NCBI RefSeq assembly: GCF_029026145.1
Contig: NZ_CP119078.1
Span: 214,501-278,500, forward strand
DNA: 64,000 nt
Direction: 5' to 3'
Source of the DNA: Legionella cardiaca
GTDB lineage: Bacteria; Pseudomonadota; Gammaproteobacteria; Legionellales; Legionellaceae
The notes below the pieces were generated by a model. That model made no database searches and had not been told where the DNA came from. It saw only the letters and a list, made by a program, of their open reading frames with translations. This document shows, one piece after another, positions 15,714 through 25,132 of the stretch; the stretch's first letter is position 1; every line of letters starts with the position of its first letter. The position numbers and the translations under genes were made by a program.

Positions 15714-17447
15714 TTATTTTTTATCATCAACATTTTGATGCCGTTGTTTCAGCATCTCTTGTAATTTAAGCCTTTCTGATAAAGTTAAGCCCTGATTACG
15801 AGATTTTGCAATGTATAAGTTAATTTTATTTTCTAAATTTTGTTTTTGCAAAAATAAAATAATATCAATGAATTCTTTTACCAGTGCTTGCTCAGGGACT
15901 TGATGGTCCCAACCAGCTAATTTTCCTAACGCCTCAAAATAGGGCGTATTACGCCATTGTTCAATGAGTGTGGCTGTATTAATTTCTGGTGAATTTGCAA
16001 CTTGCAGTAATAGTTTTTTTAATAAATCCTGTTCCTTGTCGTCTAAAAGATTAGGATCGATGTAATTTTTACTCGCACTAAAAATTTCCGGGTTTTGCAG
16101 AAGCAAGGCTATGGCAAGACGAATCGGTGAGCGGGTAATGGTTTTAGTAGCTTGATTCGTTTGTGGGGTGTTATCGCTTATCATTTGTAAGAGCCGATGA
16201 GCTTCAATATGGCTAATGCGTGCTAATTCATTCAACAACAGTTGCTTGTAGGGACCATCCTGCATTTTCAATAGATGAGGTTTGGTTGCATTAACCAATT
16301 GGCTTTTACCGGCAACGGAAAGTAAATCAATGTCACGAGAAAGCGTTTCGAAGAAGAATTGATTTAAGGGCTTTGCCTGCTTTAAACGAGCCATAAACTG
16401 CTGATTGCCTTCCTCGCGCACAAGGCTGTCGGGATCATGGCCTTCTGGCAGAAAAATAAAACTTGCATTAAGTCCGGCGTTTAATTGGGGCAAGCAACTC
16501 TCTAAAGCTCTCCAGGCTGCCTGTCGTCCAGCTGCATCACCATCAAAACAAAATATCAAATGCTGCGTATGTTTAAGCAGCAACTGAATGTGATAAATGC
16601 TGGTGGCGGTGCCTAAGGCGGCAACGGCATTGTCAATGCCATGTTGTGCCAAGGCAATGACGTCCATATAACCTTCAACGACAATGATATTATCAATTGT
16701 CTTTTGTTTCTGCAGAATCTGGTGTAAACCATAAAGTTCGCGACTCTTTTGGAAAATAACCGTCTCAGGTGAATTTAAATATTTAGGCTTTTGTTGAGCA
16801 TCAATGGCCCGTCCACCAAAACCAATAATGCGACCATGCCTGTCATGAATGGGAAAGGTGATGCGATGACGATAACGGTCGTAGGTTTTGCCATCTTCTT
16901 TTTCAATAAGCATTCCTGTTGCAATGAGTTCGCTGCGATGACTCTTGAATTGTTTTTCGAGATTTTGCCAATCGGGAGGGGCATAACCAATTTGATAAAG
17001 CTTGGCAATTTCCCCGGTAAGTCCGCGCTGACGTAAATAATTAATGGCAGCTTGCCCTTTGGTTTTAAGTGTCTGTTGATAAAATTGGCTAACTTGCGCT
17101 AATAATTGATAAAGGCTGAGTGATTGTTGGTTTTTCTCTGTGCGCCCTTCTCGGGGTACCTGAAGCCCGAGTCGTGAAGCTAATGTTTCTACGGCTTCAA
17201 TAAAGCCTTGATTGAGATAATTCATGGCAAAGCTAATGACATTGCCACTCGCCCCGCAACCAAAACAATGATAAAACTGTTTTCTGGCGACAACGTTAAA
17301 AGAAGGGGTTTTTTCATTGTGAAAAGGGCAGCATGCCACAAAAGCGTGGCCACTCTTTTTTAAGGGAAGGTAGCTATCAATAAACTCAACAATATCGGTG
17401 CGAGTAAGCAGTTCATCAATGAATGGCTGCGGAATTAAGCCAGACAT
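15714..17447 (-). CDS. dnaG: DNA primase DnaG
   Basis: 577 aa. The N-terminal CHC2 zinc ribbon has Cys40, His43, Cys61 and Cys64. RNA polymerase domain with RYRHRITFPI (191-200); TOPRIM with VVEGYMDV (256-263) and DGDAAG (302-307). The C-terminal helicase-binding domain is less conserved. It makes RNA primers at the replication fork with DnaB. Nine bases separate it from yqeY. Confidence 0.97.
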   Translation of the reverse strand: MSGLIPQPFIDELLTRTDIVEFIDSYLPLKKSGHAFVACCPFHNEKTPSFNVVARKQFYHCFGCGASGNVISFAMNYLNQGFIEAVETLASRLGLQVPREGRTEKNQQSLSLYQLLAQVSQFYQQTLKTKGQAAINYLRQRGLTGEIAKLYQIGYAPPDWQNLEKQFKSHRSELIATGMLIEKEDGKTYDRYRHRITFPIHDRHGRIIGFGGRAIDAQQKPKYLNSPETVIFQKSRELYGLHQILQKQKTIDNIIVVEGYMDVIALAQHGIDNAVAALGTATSIYHIQLLLKHTQHLIFCFDGDAAGRQAAWRALESCLPQLNAGLNASFIFLPEGHDPDSLVREEGNQQFMARLKQAKPLNQFFFETLSRDIDLLSVAGKSQLVNATKPHLLKMQDGPYKQLLLNELARISHIEAHRLLQMISDNTPQTNQATKTITRSPIRLAIALLLQNPEIFSASKNYIDPNLLDDKEQDLLKKLLLQVANSPEINTATLIEQWRNTPYFEALGKLAGWDHQVPEQALVKEFIDIILFLQKQNLENKINLYIAKSRNQGLTLSERLKLQEMLKQRHQNVDDKK

Positions 17448-17456
17448 GATAAGGAA

Positions 17457-17900
17457 TTAACTCAGTTTTGCCTTTATTAACGCACTGACTTTTGTCATAT
17501 CGGCACGACCTTGAAGCTGAGGCTTTAGAAGAGCCATGACTTTACCCATATCGCTCATTTTTTCAGCACCAACTTCAGCAATTGCCTTGCCAATTAGCGC
17601 TTCAACTTGCTCTTGAGAAAGCGGCTCAGGTAAATAATGACTGATAAGATCCAACTCGAATTGCTCTTGTGCAACCAAATCATCACGTCCTGCAGCTTGA
17701 AATTGTGCGATTGATTCTTTCCGTTGCTTCGCAAGTTTATCAAGAATAACGAGCATGCGCTCTTCATCTACGTCGATGCGTTCATCAACTTCAACTTGCT
17801 TGACTGCAGCAGTAATGAGGCGAAGCGTATCCAGTTTCATTTTGTCCCTGGCACGCATCGCGTCTTTAATGTCATTGCTGATACGGTCTTTAATGGTCAT
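17457..17900 (-). CDS. yqeY: GatB/YqeY domain protein
   Basis: 147 aa, a stand-alone YqeY protein homologous to the tail domain of GatB (tRNA amidotransferase). ARDKMKLDTLRLI and DMGKVMALLKPQLQGRADM are typical. Its position between rpsU and dnaG is common in gammaproteobacteria and implies co-transcription; a role in tRNA or amidotransfer quality control is proposed for the family but not settled. Confidence 0.9.
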   Translation of the reverse strand: MTIKDRISNDIKDAMRARDKMKLDTLRLITAAVKQVEVDERIDVDEERMLVILDKLAKQRKESIAQFQAAGRDDLVAQEQFELDLISHYLPEPLSQEQVEALIGKAIAEVGAEKMSDMGKVMALLKPQLQGRADMTKVSALIKAKLS

Positions 17901-17902
17901 GA

Positions 17903-18136
17903 TTATTTACGTCTATGCTTAGCGTTACGGCGAGCAGACATGGATACATCACGAGAAACTTTCTTAAGATGACGTTTTACAGCAGCAGCTTGCTTGCGCT
18001 TACGCTCTGCAGTTGGTTTTTCGTAAAACTCGCGACGACGTAGTTCAGTTAGAATTCCTGCTTTTTCACAAGAGCGCTTAAAGCGACGCAGTGCGTATTC
18101 AGGATTTTCGCCTTCTTTCACACGAACGGTAGGCAT
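17903..18136 (-). CDS. rpsU: 30S ribosomal protein S21
   Basis: 77 aa. Starts [21 protein letters not shown], set by AGGAAATAAG before the ATG at 18136; in-frame upstream codons are not part of S21. Basic Arg/Lys tail. S21 assists start-site selection in translation. First gene of the operon, divergent from tsaD. Confidence 0.97.
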   Translation of the reverse strand: MPTVRVKEGENPEYALRRFKRSCEKAGILTELRRREFYEKPTAERKRKQAAAVKRHLKKVSRDVSMSARRNAKHRRK

Positions 18137-18275
18137 TAACTTATTTCCTCTGATTAATTTAATATAATAGGCTGGCAATTCTAGTGCCAGTTAAGGCAAT
18201 CGTCAAGTTTTATTGTCATACTGAATTTTAAATTCATTTAATTAAATTGCAATGAACTTGTCTGCGCATTCTTAG

Positions 18276-18304
18276 TGTTTGCGTTCTATCTTTCGTATTA
18301 TAAT
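18276..18304 (+). promoter_or_regulatory. Candidate tsaD promoter
   Basis: A perfect TATAAT at 18299-18304 stands 17 bases after a weak -35 (TGTTTG, 18276-18281), in the divergent rpsU/tsaD region. Confidence 0.5.
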
Positions 18305-18340
18305 GACAGATTATTTTTTGAGCATAGTGAAGAGGTATCG

Positions 18341-19354
18341 ATGCGAGTACTGGGTATTGAATCATCGTGTGATGAAACGGGAATAGCGATTTACGACTCC
18401 AAGAAGGGGTTAATGGCACATGCTCTTCATTCACAGATGGCGACACATCAGCGTTATGGTGGGGTGGTACCTGAGCTGGCTTCACGTGATCATGTTAAAT
18501 ACATTGTCTCTTTAGTAGATGAAGCGTTTCATCAGGCGGCAATTACTAAAAAAGATATTGATGCGATAGCTTACACCGGTGGCCCTGGTTTAATTGGTGC
18601 TTTATTGACAGGAGCTTGTTTCGCTAAAAGTTTAGCGTTTGGACTTCAGATTCCAGCATTGGCTATTCATCATCTGGAGGCCCATCTATTGGCTGCTAAA
18701 CTTGATTCCCCCGAACTTGAGTTTCCTTTTCTCGCCTTATTAGTTTCTGGTGGACATACCCAATTAATAGAAGCTCGTGCTTTAGGAGACTACCATATTA
18801 TTGGTGAAACCTTGGATGATGCAGTAGGGGAAGCTTTTGATAAGACAGCAAAGTTAATGGGATTACCTTACCCTGGAGGGGCGATTTTAGCGAGTCTCGC
18901 CGATAAGGCATCAAATCCTGAAGCGAAGGCATTACCAGCATTTCCTCGTCCAATGACGGACAGACCTGGTCTGGATTTTAGTTTTAGTGGATTAAAAACG
19001 CATGCATTGACGACCTGGAATAATAGTAAAAAAGATGAACAAACAAAAGCTGCTATTGCTCACGCCTTTCAAGAAGCAATCGTTGAAACGCTTGTTATTA
19101 AATGTAAGCGGGCAGTCACTCAAACTGGCAGTAATCGTCTGGTCGTTGCTGGCGGGGTAGGGGCGAATCAGGCTCTGCGAGCAGCATTAACTATGCTCAT
19201 GCAAAAGTCGGGAGGGGAAATTTATTTTCCTCGTCCAGAATACTGCACCGATAATGGGGCAATGGTTGCTTATGCAGGGTGCTTGCGTTTATTGCGTGGT
19301 GAAAAAGACGGTTACCAAGCAATTGAAGTCAAAGCACGTTGGCCTTTAGCATAA
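18341..19354 (+). CDS. tsaD: tRNA N6-adenosine threonylcarbamoyltransferase TsaD
   Basis: 337 aa from the ATG at 18341, set by AGAGG. It starts [14 protein letters not shown], the ASKHA ATP/metal-binding opening; HHLEAH is the metal-binding motif and [12 protein letters not shown] the second phosphate loop. With TsaB and TsaE it transfers threonylcarbamoyl from TC-AMP to A37 of ANN-decoding tRNAs. The TC-AMP synthase is also in this window (45332-46288). The 22-residue upstream extension of the frame is not conserved. Confidence 0.96.
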   Translation: MRVLGIESSCDETGIAIYDSKKGLMAHALHSQMATHQRYGGVVPELASRDHVKYIVSLVDEAFHQAAITKKDIDAIAYTGGPGLIGALLTGACFAKSLAFGLQIPALAIHHLEAHLLAAKLDSPELEFPFLALLVSGGHTQLIEARALGDYHIIGETLDDAVGEAFDKTAKLMGLPYPGGAILASLADKASNPEAKALPAFPRPMTDRPGLDFSFSGLKTHALTTWNNSKKDEQTKAAIAHAFQEAIVETLVIKCKRAVTQTGSNRLVVAGGVGANQALRAALTMLMQKSGGEIYFPRPEYCTDNGAMVAYAGCLRLLRGEKDGYQAIEVKARWPLA

Positions 19355-19356
19355 AG

Positions 19357-19384
19357 TTTGTTGGGTCAAAATGACCCAACCTAC
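19357..19384 (-). repeat. REP-like palindrome copy 4, between tsaD and plsY
   Basis: Identical in sequence and orientation to the copy at 2003-2030, but 17 kb away in core DNA. It begins two bases after the tsaD stop and lies between converging genes, where it could also act as a terminator. It shows that the palindrome has spread outside the accessory region. Confidence 0.88.
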
Positions 19385-19414
19385 CTACACAAATGATTGA
19401 ACCAGCAAGTTAAA

Positions 19415-20341
19415 TTAAGTCGGTCTTTTGGGCTTTTTTTCTGTAGCTTTTTTCGGTGCAGTCTTCTTTGGTGCTTTTTCACCAGCTTTCTTCGCAGTCA
19501 CTTTTTCGGCTGCCTTTTTCGGCGCTTTCTTTTTTGTTTTTCCGCTGGTTGCGGTTGTTGCTGGCTCTTTCTTTTCTTTCGACTGCGTTGAGTTTTCTAT
19601 TTGTAATGATTGTGCAGGGGTTACTTGTGTGGGTAATGCTGGCGGAATAGGAGTAGAATTTTCAAGAGCTTGCTCTTGCTCCAGCTCTTGTTCCTTTTCT
19701 TGTTCAAGTAATGTTGCGCTAATTTCCTCTCTTAGCGACGAACGAGTAAATTTGATCTTTGGCTCTTGGCGATCAATTAATCGAGTGATGTTATCTCGAT
19801 GTTTGTAAAGCACAAACATCGCAATAAAAAATAATGGAGGAAACATTAATAAGCCATCAGGAATAAAAAGGCTATACCATGGAGCCATTGTCATGGAAAC
19901 GATAGAAGCCAGGGAGGAGTAACGAGTAAAGTTAGCAACGAGTAACCAAGTCGCAATAACTAAAACGCCAAGCATAAAATGCAATCCCAAGAATGCCCCG
20001 ATGGCTGTGGCAACACCTTTCCCACCACGAAAACCAAAAAAAACAGGATACATATGGCCCATTACGGCGGCCCAACAAGTAAAACTCACTGCTATAGGGC
20101 CTGCACCGAGTGCTTTGGCAAATAAAACAGGAAGAAGACCTTTAAAAACATCCGCTAATAAAACAATGGCAGCATATTTTTTGCCTGCAAGTCTTAAAAC
20201 ATTGGTGGCACCAGGATTTTGAGAACCAGTGCTGCGCGGATCGGGAAGTGAAAAAATGCGAGAAACGATAACAGCCGAGCAAACGGAGCCTGCTAAATAG
20301 CCAACCACGACAACGAAAAGAAACAACAGGGCTGATAACAT
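19415..20341 (-). CDS. plsY: Acyl-phosphate glycerol-3-phosphate acyltransferase PlsY with histone-like tail
   Basis: 308 aa from the ATG at 20341 (GGAGG just upstream). Residues 1-200 are a normal PlsY: several membrane segments, GSQNPGATNVLR, and FRGGKGVAT. It acylates glycerol 3-phosphate in phospholipid synthesis. Residues from about 205 to 308 are extra: first Glu/Gln-rich (EQEKEQELEQEQ), then Pro/Thr-rich, then repeated KKAP/KKAxEK motifs like histone H1. PlsY is usually about 200 aa, so the tail is unusual; it would face the cytoplasm or periplasm depending on topology. Confidence 0.92.
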   Translation of the reverse strand: MLSALLFLFVVVVGYLAGSVCSAVIVSRIFSLPDPRSTGSQNPGATNVLRLAGKKYAAIVLLADVFKGLLPVLFAKALGAGPIAVSFTCWAAVMGHMYPVFFGFRGGKGVATAIGAFLGLHFMLGVLVIATWLLVANFTRYSSLASIVSMTMAPWYSLFIPDGLLMFPPLFFIAMFVLYKHRDNITRLIDRQEPKIKFTRSSLREEISATLLEQEKEQELEQEQALENSTPIPPALPTQVTPAQSLQIENSTQSKEKKEPATTATSGKTKKKAPKKAAEKVTAKKAGEKAPKKTAPKKATEKKPKRPT

Positions 20342-20506
20342 CACGCCTCCAAGCAAAGAAAAAGAACTTCATTATTAATGAAAGCTGAATCGTTGTGAAG
20401 ATATCTAGATAGGAGATATGAGATGCAATGATAAAATTGAGTAATTTCTTATTAAAATAATACTAAATGGCTAATTAAATATCATGGCTATTGCTGGAGG
20501 TTGTCC

Positions 20507-21640
20507 TTATTCTGGTAGAAATAAACCTTGCAGATCATTGGTATAGCGTCGCCCCCAATCAGTAATTTGCCAGTAGGTGTCATGCAGGCTAATTAATCCT
20601 TTGTGGGCAGCTTTTGCAAGCAAAGGTTCTAACATTGTCAAAGAAAGTCCAGTTCGTTCACGAAAAAGAGCGTAAGGAATCGGTTGTTGCAGGCGTGTTG
20701 TGTTGAGCATAAATTCAAACAATAAAGAACTAGCTTCTATCTCCTCTTTGCTTGCGAGAAAAGGTTTGCTCCTGTCCAGGTAATCTGCGGGTTGACGATG
20801 TTTTCGTGTTCGATAAATCTGGCCGTTTGCTGTGGTGATTTTTCCGTGAGCACCGGCACCGATGCCATAATAGTCACCAAAGAGCCAATAATTTAAATTA
20901 TGTTGGGCCGATTTGTCAGCGCGACAAAATGCTGATATTTCATAGCGAGAAAAATTCATGGATGCCAGGAGAGCTAACCCTTGTTCTTCTAGTTCATAAG
21001 CATCATCCTCATTAGGTAAAGCAGGTTGTTGCTTATAAAAAACAGTGTTGGGCTCAATGGTTAATTGATACCAGGACAGGTGCTCAGGTTGATGATTTAT
21101 AGCAGTGGTTAAATCCTCCAGGCCCTGTTCAATGGACTGATCAGGCAGGCCATGCATAAGATCGATATTAATGTTATCAAATCCTGCCCGCCGCGCTGCG
21201 TCAATAGCACGATGAGCCTGTTCATCATCATGAATGCGGCCAAGACGTTTTAAATGGTCTGCATTAAAGCTTTGTATACCTAAAGAAAGTCTGTTGATTC
21301 CTAATTGACGGTAATCATTAAAGCGTTGTTGCTCGACGGTGCCTGGATTGGCTTCAAGCGTTATCTCTATATTCGTTGAAAACGAGATTAAATGACTCAA
21401 TTGGTTGAATAGGGATTCATACGCTTTGGCCGATAGTAAGCTCGGTGTTCCACCGCCAATAAAGATACTGTTAATTTCAGACGCGCGAAAAAATAACAAA
21501 TCCTCTTTAAAATCATTTACCAATGCCTGGACATAATCAGCTTCAGGTAAATTCCCTGGACTTTTATGTGAATTAAAATCGCAATACGGGCATTTGCGGA
21601 TACACCACGGAATATGAATATACAGGGAGGTAGGCAGCAT
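20507..21640 (-). CDS. hemW: HemW-like radical SAM heme chaperone
   Basis: 377 aa from the ATG at 21640 (MLPTSLYIHIPWC). The radical SAM cluster motif CIRKCPYC is near residues 15-22, followed by the glycine-rich GGGTPS. The final Cys of the extended motif, which is present in true coproporphyrinogen oxidase HemN, is absent, as in HemW. HemW inserts heme into respiratory proteins; old annotations call it oxygen-independent coproporphyrinogen oxidase. Confidence 0.9.
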   Translation of the reverse strand: MLPTSLYIHIPWCIRKCPYCDFNSHKSPGNLPEADYVQALVNDFKEDLLFFRASEINSIFIGGGTPSLLSAKAYESLFNQLSHLISFSTNIEITLEANPGTVEQQRFNDYRQLGINRLSLGIQSFNADHLKRLGRIHDDEQAHRAIDAARRAGFDNINIDLMHGLPDQSIEQGLEDLTTAINHQPEHLSWYQLTIEPNTVFYKQQPALPNEDDAYELEEQGLALLASMNFSRYEISAFCRADKSAQHNLNYWLFGDYYGIGAGAHGKITTANGQIYRTRKHRQPADYLDRSKPFLASKEEIEASSLLFEFMLNTTRLQQPIPYALFRERTGLSLTMLEPLLAKAAHKGLISLHDTYWQITDWGRRYTNDLQGLFLPE

Positions 21641-21846
21641 TGTTTTAAATCGGACTGGCTTGTTGGAGCATGCAATAGTATCATGACTATAAATTTTACA
21701 AAACATAGCATTGACTAACAAATTCTCCTTTACAGCGATTCCATGCCTGAAGGTGGATGAATAAAAAGGAATTAATTTTCTATTTTAGTTGATCTTTGTC
21801 GTTGGTATTTGCTCTACTTGATAATTTCCAGGAAGGTAATGAGAAG

Positions 21847-22404
21847 ATGCGAGAGAAGCCAGTTTGTTCAAAAAAGGTGGTGATTGCTAAATCCAATCTG
21901 TTTACCATTGAGCAAATGCAGCTTCATTTTGCAAACGGTGCAGAACGAGTTTATGAACGAATTCGCAGTCATGGTCATGGCGCCGTACTCATTGTAGCGA
22001 TTACTGCTGCAGAATCGTTACTTTTGGTTCGTGAGTATGCGGCTGGAACGGATGCTTATGAGTTGGGCTTTCCCAAAGGGGTGGTCAACCAGGGAGAGAC
22101 ATCCTTGGAGGCTGCCAATCGTGAATTACGTGAGGAAGTGGGTGTTGCAGCCAAAAAATTGCACTCGCTAAGAAGAATGACGTTAGCACCTGGTTATTTT
22201 GGTGCAGCGCTAGATCTGGTTGTTGCATATGATTTATATCATTCACCCCTACCCGGTGACGAACCTGAACCGCTTGAGGTGGTGGAGTGGCCCTTGGATG
22301 CTATGGATGAATTATTGCTACGGCCTGATTTTTCGGAAGCGCGAAGTATTGCTGCGCTTTTCTTAGTCAAACAATGGTGGAGAAAGGAAAAGAATAATGA
22401 ATAA
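21847..22404 (+). CDS. nudE: Nudix ADP-compound hydrolase NudE
   Basis: 185 aa from the ATG at 21847. The Nudix box runs from [17 protein letters not shown] through the REEVG element. NudE cleaves ADP-ribose, NADH and similar dinucleotides. The gene overlaps mdh by 8 bp, so the two are translated in tandem. Confidence 0.88.
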   Translation: MREKPVCSKKVVIAKSNLFTIEQMQLHFANGAERVYERIRSHGHGAVLIVAITAAESLLLVREYAAGTDAYELGFPKGVVNQGETSLEAANRELREEVGVAAKKLHSLRRMTLAPGYFGAALDLVVAYDLYHSPLPGDEPEPLEVVEWPLDAMDELLLRPDFSEARSIAALFLVKQWWRKEKNNE

Positions 22405-23386
22405 ACGTGTGAGAGTTGCAGTCACCGGTGCTGCCGGGCAAATTGGTTATGCCTTATTATTTAGAATTGCTTCAGGGCAAATGTTTGGACCCCATACGGA
22501 TGTTGAGCTGCAATTATTAGAGTTGGAAGCCGCATTGCCAGCACTTGAAGGGGTGGCAATGGAATTAGACGATTGTGCTTTCCCCTTATTAAAGCGCATT
22601 GTTTGTACGTCTTCCCTAAATCAAGCTATGGATGGAGTAAATTGGGCTTTATTAGTTGGTTCAGTACCACGCAAACAAGGGATGGAGCGCTCTGATTTAC
22701 TACAAATTAACGGTGGTATTTTTACAAAGCAGGGGCAGGCTATTAATGATTATGCTGCCGATGATATCCGCGTATTTGTTGTAGGAAATCCCTGTAATAC
22801 CAACTGTTTAATCGCAATGAACCATGCTAAAGATGTTCCTAATGATCGCTTCTACGCGATGACAACCCTGGATGAATTACGTGCTCGCACACAGCTTGCT
22901 AAAAAAGCGGGTGTTGATATTACTGAAGTGAGTCAAATGACCATTTGGGGAAATCATTCTTCCACGCAATATCCAGATTTCTATAATGCAAAAATTAATG
23001 GTTTACCTGCTGCGTCAGTGATTAATGATGAAGTTTGGCTAAAGGATACCTTTATTCCAACCGTACAACAACGTGGTGCGGCAATCATTAAAGCGCGCGG
23101 TGCATCATCAGCTGCTTCAGCTGCTAATGCAATTATTCAGGGAGTTAATCATCTAACCAATGATACGCCTGCCAATGAATCATTCTCAATGTGTTTGAGT
23201 TCGCAAGAAGAGTACGGTGTTGATGAAGGGTTAATTTTCTCTTTCCCTTGTCGACGTGTACATGGCGAAATTCAAGTTGTCGAAGGCTTGCAACTTAATG
23301 ATTATGGCCAGGGCAAGTTCAACGCTACTTTAGAGGAACTACGTCAAGAACGCGATACCGTTAAGGAATTGGGCTTACTTGATTAA
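22397..23386 (+). CDS. mdh: Malate dehydrogenase
   Basis: 329 aa, the length of the NAD-dependent cytosolic-type bacterial enzymes. Rossmann motif [10 protein letters not shown] near the N-terminus, substrate Arg loop ([13 protein letters not shown]), catalytic DELR and [10 protein letters not shown]. It interconverts malate and oxaloacetate in the TCA cycle. It overlaps nudE. Confidence 0.96.
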   Translation: MNKRVRVAVTGAAGQIGYALLFRIASGQMFGPHTDVELQLLELEAALPALEGVAMELDDCAFPLLKRIVCTSSLNQAMDGVNWALLVGSVPRKQGMERSDLLQINGGIFTKQGQAINDYAADDIRVFVVGNPCNTNCLIAMNHAKDVPNDRFYAMTTLDELRARTQLAKKAGVDITEVSQMTIWGNHSSTQYPDFYNAKINGLPAASVINDEVWLKDTFIPTVQQRGAAIIKARGASSAASAANAIIQGVNHLTNDTPANESFSMCLSSQEEYGVDEGLIFSFPCRRVHGEIQVVEGLQLNDYGQGKFNATLEELRQERDTVKELGLLD

Positions 23387-23422
23387 TTGAAGCGTCGATT
23401 TAACTTGTCAAAAATCGTAATA

Positions 23423-23460
23423 TCTCTGGCAGTTACCTATCAAGTTCTAACTGCTAGAGA
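23423..23460 (+). terminator. Hairpin after mdh
   Basis: TCTCTGGCAGTTA and TAACTGCTAGAGA form a 13-bp stem with one G-U and a 12-base loop. No clear T-run follows, so it may terminate or protect the nudE-mdh message. Confidence 0.55.
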
Positions 23461-23553
23461 GCAACCACTAAGATATTAGTGAAGTGCTAACCAAGATCCT
23501 CAGCCAAATAATTGTCGAGAAAATACTACGCAAATTGTTTTCGGAGACTTGCT

Positions 23554-24942
23554 ATGCCTGGCATCAAAATACTATTTACTAAACGTAACAAAGAAATAGA
23601 TAAAAATGGAAATGAGGCCGTTCATCTTCCTTCTTTTTTAAAAAGGGACGAAAGTTCAAGAAAGTCACTACTGAAGGCAATTATTTTTATTGATATTTTA
23701 AATGCCAATAATGAATACCCTGAAAGAACAACAGGCATTAATGCTTTGCAGCAATGTTTTGGAGACAAAAAGAGCAGAAAAGAGAGTCGTAAAAAAGCAC
23801 TGGGCAGGTTGAACGATTTATATCACCGTCTTATTGCAGAAGTTACTGAAGAACAAAGCGATGATTTTTATCTTAATATCCATGAGTTGGCAAAGTATAT
23901 TGATAAAATCAAAATCACGAATAGAGAAATCAAAAATTTTGAAGGTGATATTGGGAAAAAACTAAAACATCTTCAGGACGCTGTTCAACCGCTATATCAG
24001 ATTAACCTCTCTTATATCAATGATAGTCTGGCTCGTTACCAGCAAAAACTACGTGTAACTTTACTGCAATCTCAAATTAAAACGGAGCTATGTGAACTGA
24101 GTCAACGGATTAAAGAGGCACTCCAGGCAGATGACTCAGGTCTAGTTTATCAACAACTTTGGGCACCTCTATTTACAAAACTCAAAATAGGGAGTCAAAT
24201 CGATTTTTACTGGTTTAAAAGAACCTGTGACCATCTGGCGGTGTACCCGAGTAACCCTGAAGAATTAAAGCAACTGTTAACGAGAAAAATTACTGTTGTA
24301 TCAAATGAGCCAATCTATTTTACAAATGATTGCCCTGGGAGTTGTACAGGTGAAATGCCAATGATTGAGCGTTATGAAGAATCAACCATATCATGGAGTT
24401 TGACTGAACGGTATAAGGCCTCTATTTTACAAAAAATTATTGATGAATTTCACTCACAATATCTTGAGTTACAAATAAAAGCGACACTAAGGCGTCTGCA
24501 TTTGTATGGAAAAATTCTTGATAAAGAAATGCAACTGTGCATGCAAGAAAATCAAGAAGACAATTTGCTTTTAATAAGAAAAAATCTTGCAGCCATGAAG
24601 AGTAGGATGCAGTCTCAACCTAACAAAGAAAAAGCATCGTTAATATCCATTGCCAGTTTATTGCAACAAGTTTCCAAAAAACGGCTGAGATTGCCTCTGG
24701 ATATTGAAAATTCGATTATTGGATTTGCAGCCAATCCAACGAAGAAGATTTGTCAATTTGGTGGTCAAGGAAACGTTATGTTGCCCTCAGATATATCTGC
24801 CGATAATTATAAATTACAAGATCGCTGCGAGAGATACTTCCTTACTTTTTTTCACAGTTTGTCTGGGGAAGATGCGCTTGATAAAGCAAAAAAACTGGAT
24901 GCCTGGGAGTTCCCAGAGGCGGGAACTTTGGTTCTGGAATAG
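23554..24942 (+). CDS. Legionella-type coiled-coil protein, effector candidate
   Basis: 462 aa from the ATG at 23554, set by CGGAG. No domain recognised. It is Lys/Glu/Gln-rich and helical throughout, with likely coiled coils near 95-190 and 300-375, no signal peptide and no membrane segment. The C-terminus is acidic with interspersed hydrophobics (EDALDKAKKLDAWEFPEAG), the kind of tail seen in many Dot/Icm substrates. A long monocistronic transcript, low-complexity helices and a neighbouring PmrA-box gene support an effector role, but this is inference. Confidence 0.5.
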   Translation: MPGIKILFTKRNKEIDKNGNEAVHLPSFLKRDESSRKSLLKAIIFIDILNANNEYPERTTGINALQQCFGDKKSRKESRKKALGRLNDLYHRLIAEVTEEQSDDFYLNIHELAKYIDKIKITNREIKNFEGDIGKKLKHLQDAVQPLYQINLSYINDSLARYQQKLRVTLLQSQIKTELCELSQRIKEALQADDSGLVYQQLWAPLFTKLKIGSQIDFYWFKRTCDHLAVYPSNPEELKQLLTRKITVVSNEPIYFTNDCPGSCTGEMPMIERYEESTISWSLTERYKASILQKIIDEFHSQYLELQIKATLRRLHLYGKILDKEMQLCMQENQEDNLLLIRKNLAAMKSRMQSQPNKEKASLISIASLLQQVSKKRLRLPLDIENSIIGFAANPTKKICQFGGQGNVMLPSDISADNYKLQDRCERYFLTFFHSLSGEDALDKAKKLDAWEFPEAGTLVLE

Positions 24943-25071
24943 GAACGATTTTTTTGCAAGCTCATGATTCTAATAGTAATGACTTTAAGTTAGCACACAT
25001 AGCGATCTTCATCCACGCGTAAAGCATGAGCTTCATTTGTGTTGTCTGGTAATGAGATTGGCAATTTGTTC

Positions 25072-25091
25072 TTTAATAATACCTTAATATT
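25072..25091 (+). promoter_or_regulatory. PmrA-type tandem box
   Basis: TTTAATAAT and CTTAATATT are direct half-sites with two bases between. This fits the Legionella PmrA consensus (cTTAATatT repeated), all core bases matching in both halves. The site lies about 42-61 bp before the start codon at 25133, overlapping where a -35 would be; TTATCTT about 8 bases on could be the -10. Confidence 0.7.
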
Positions 25092-25132
25092 CAAATGTTA
25101 TCTTTGCTACAAAGCAACAACCTGAATAATGT

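Noticed and set aside
18160-18215. TTGACG and TATTAT as the rpsU promoter pair
   Set aside because: The spacing is about 31 bases, far from the required 16-19; the true promoter was not fixed.
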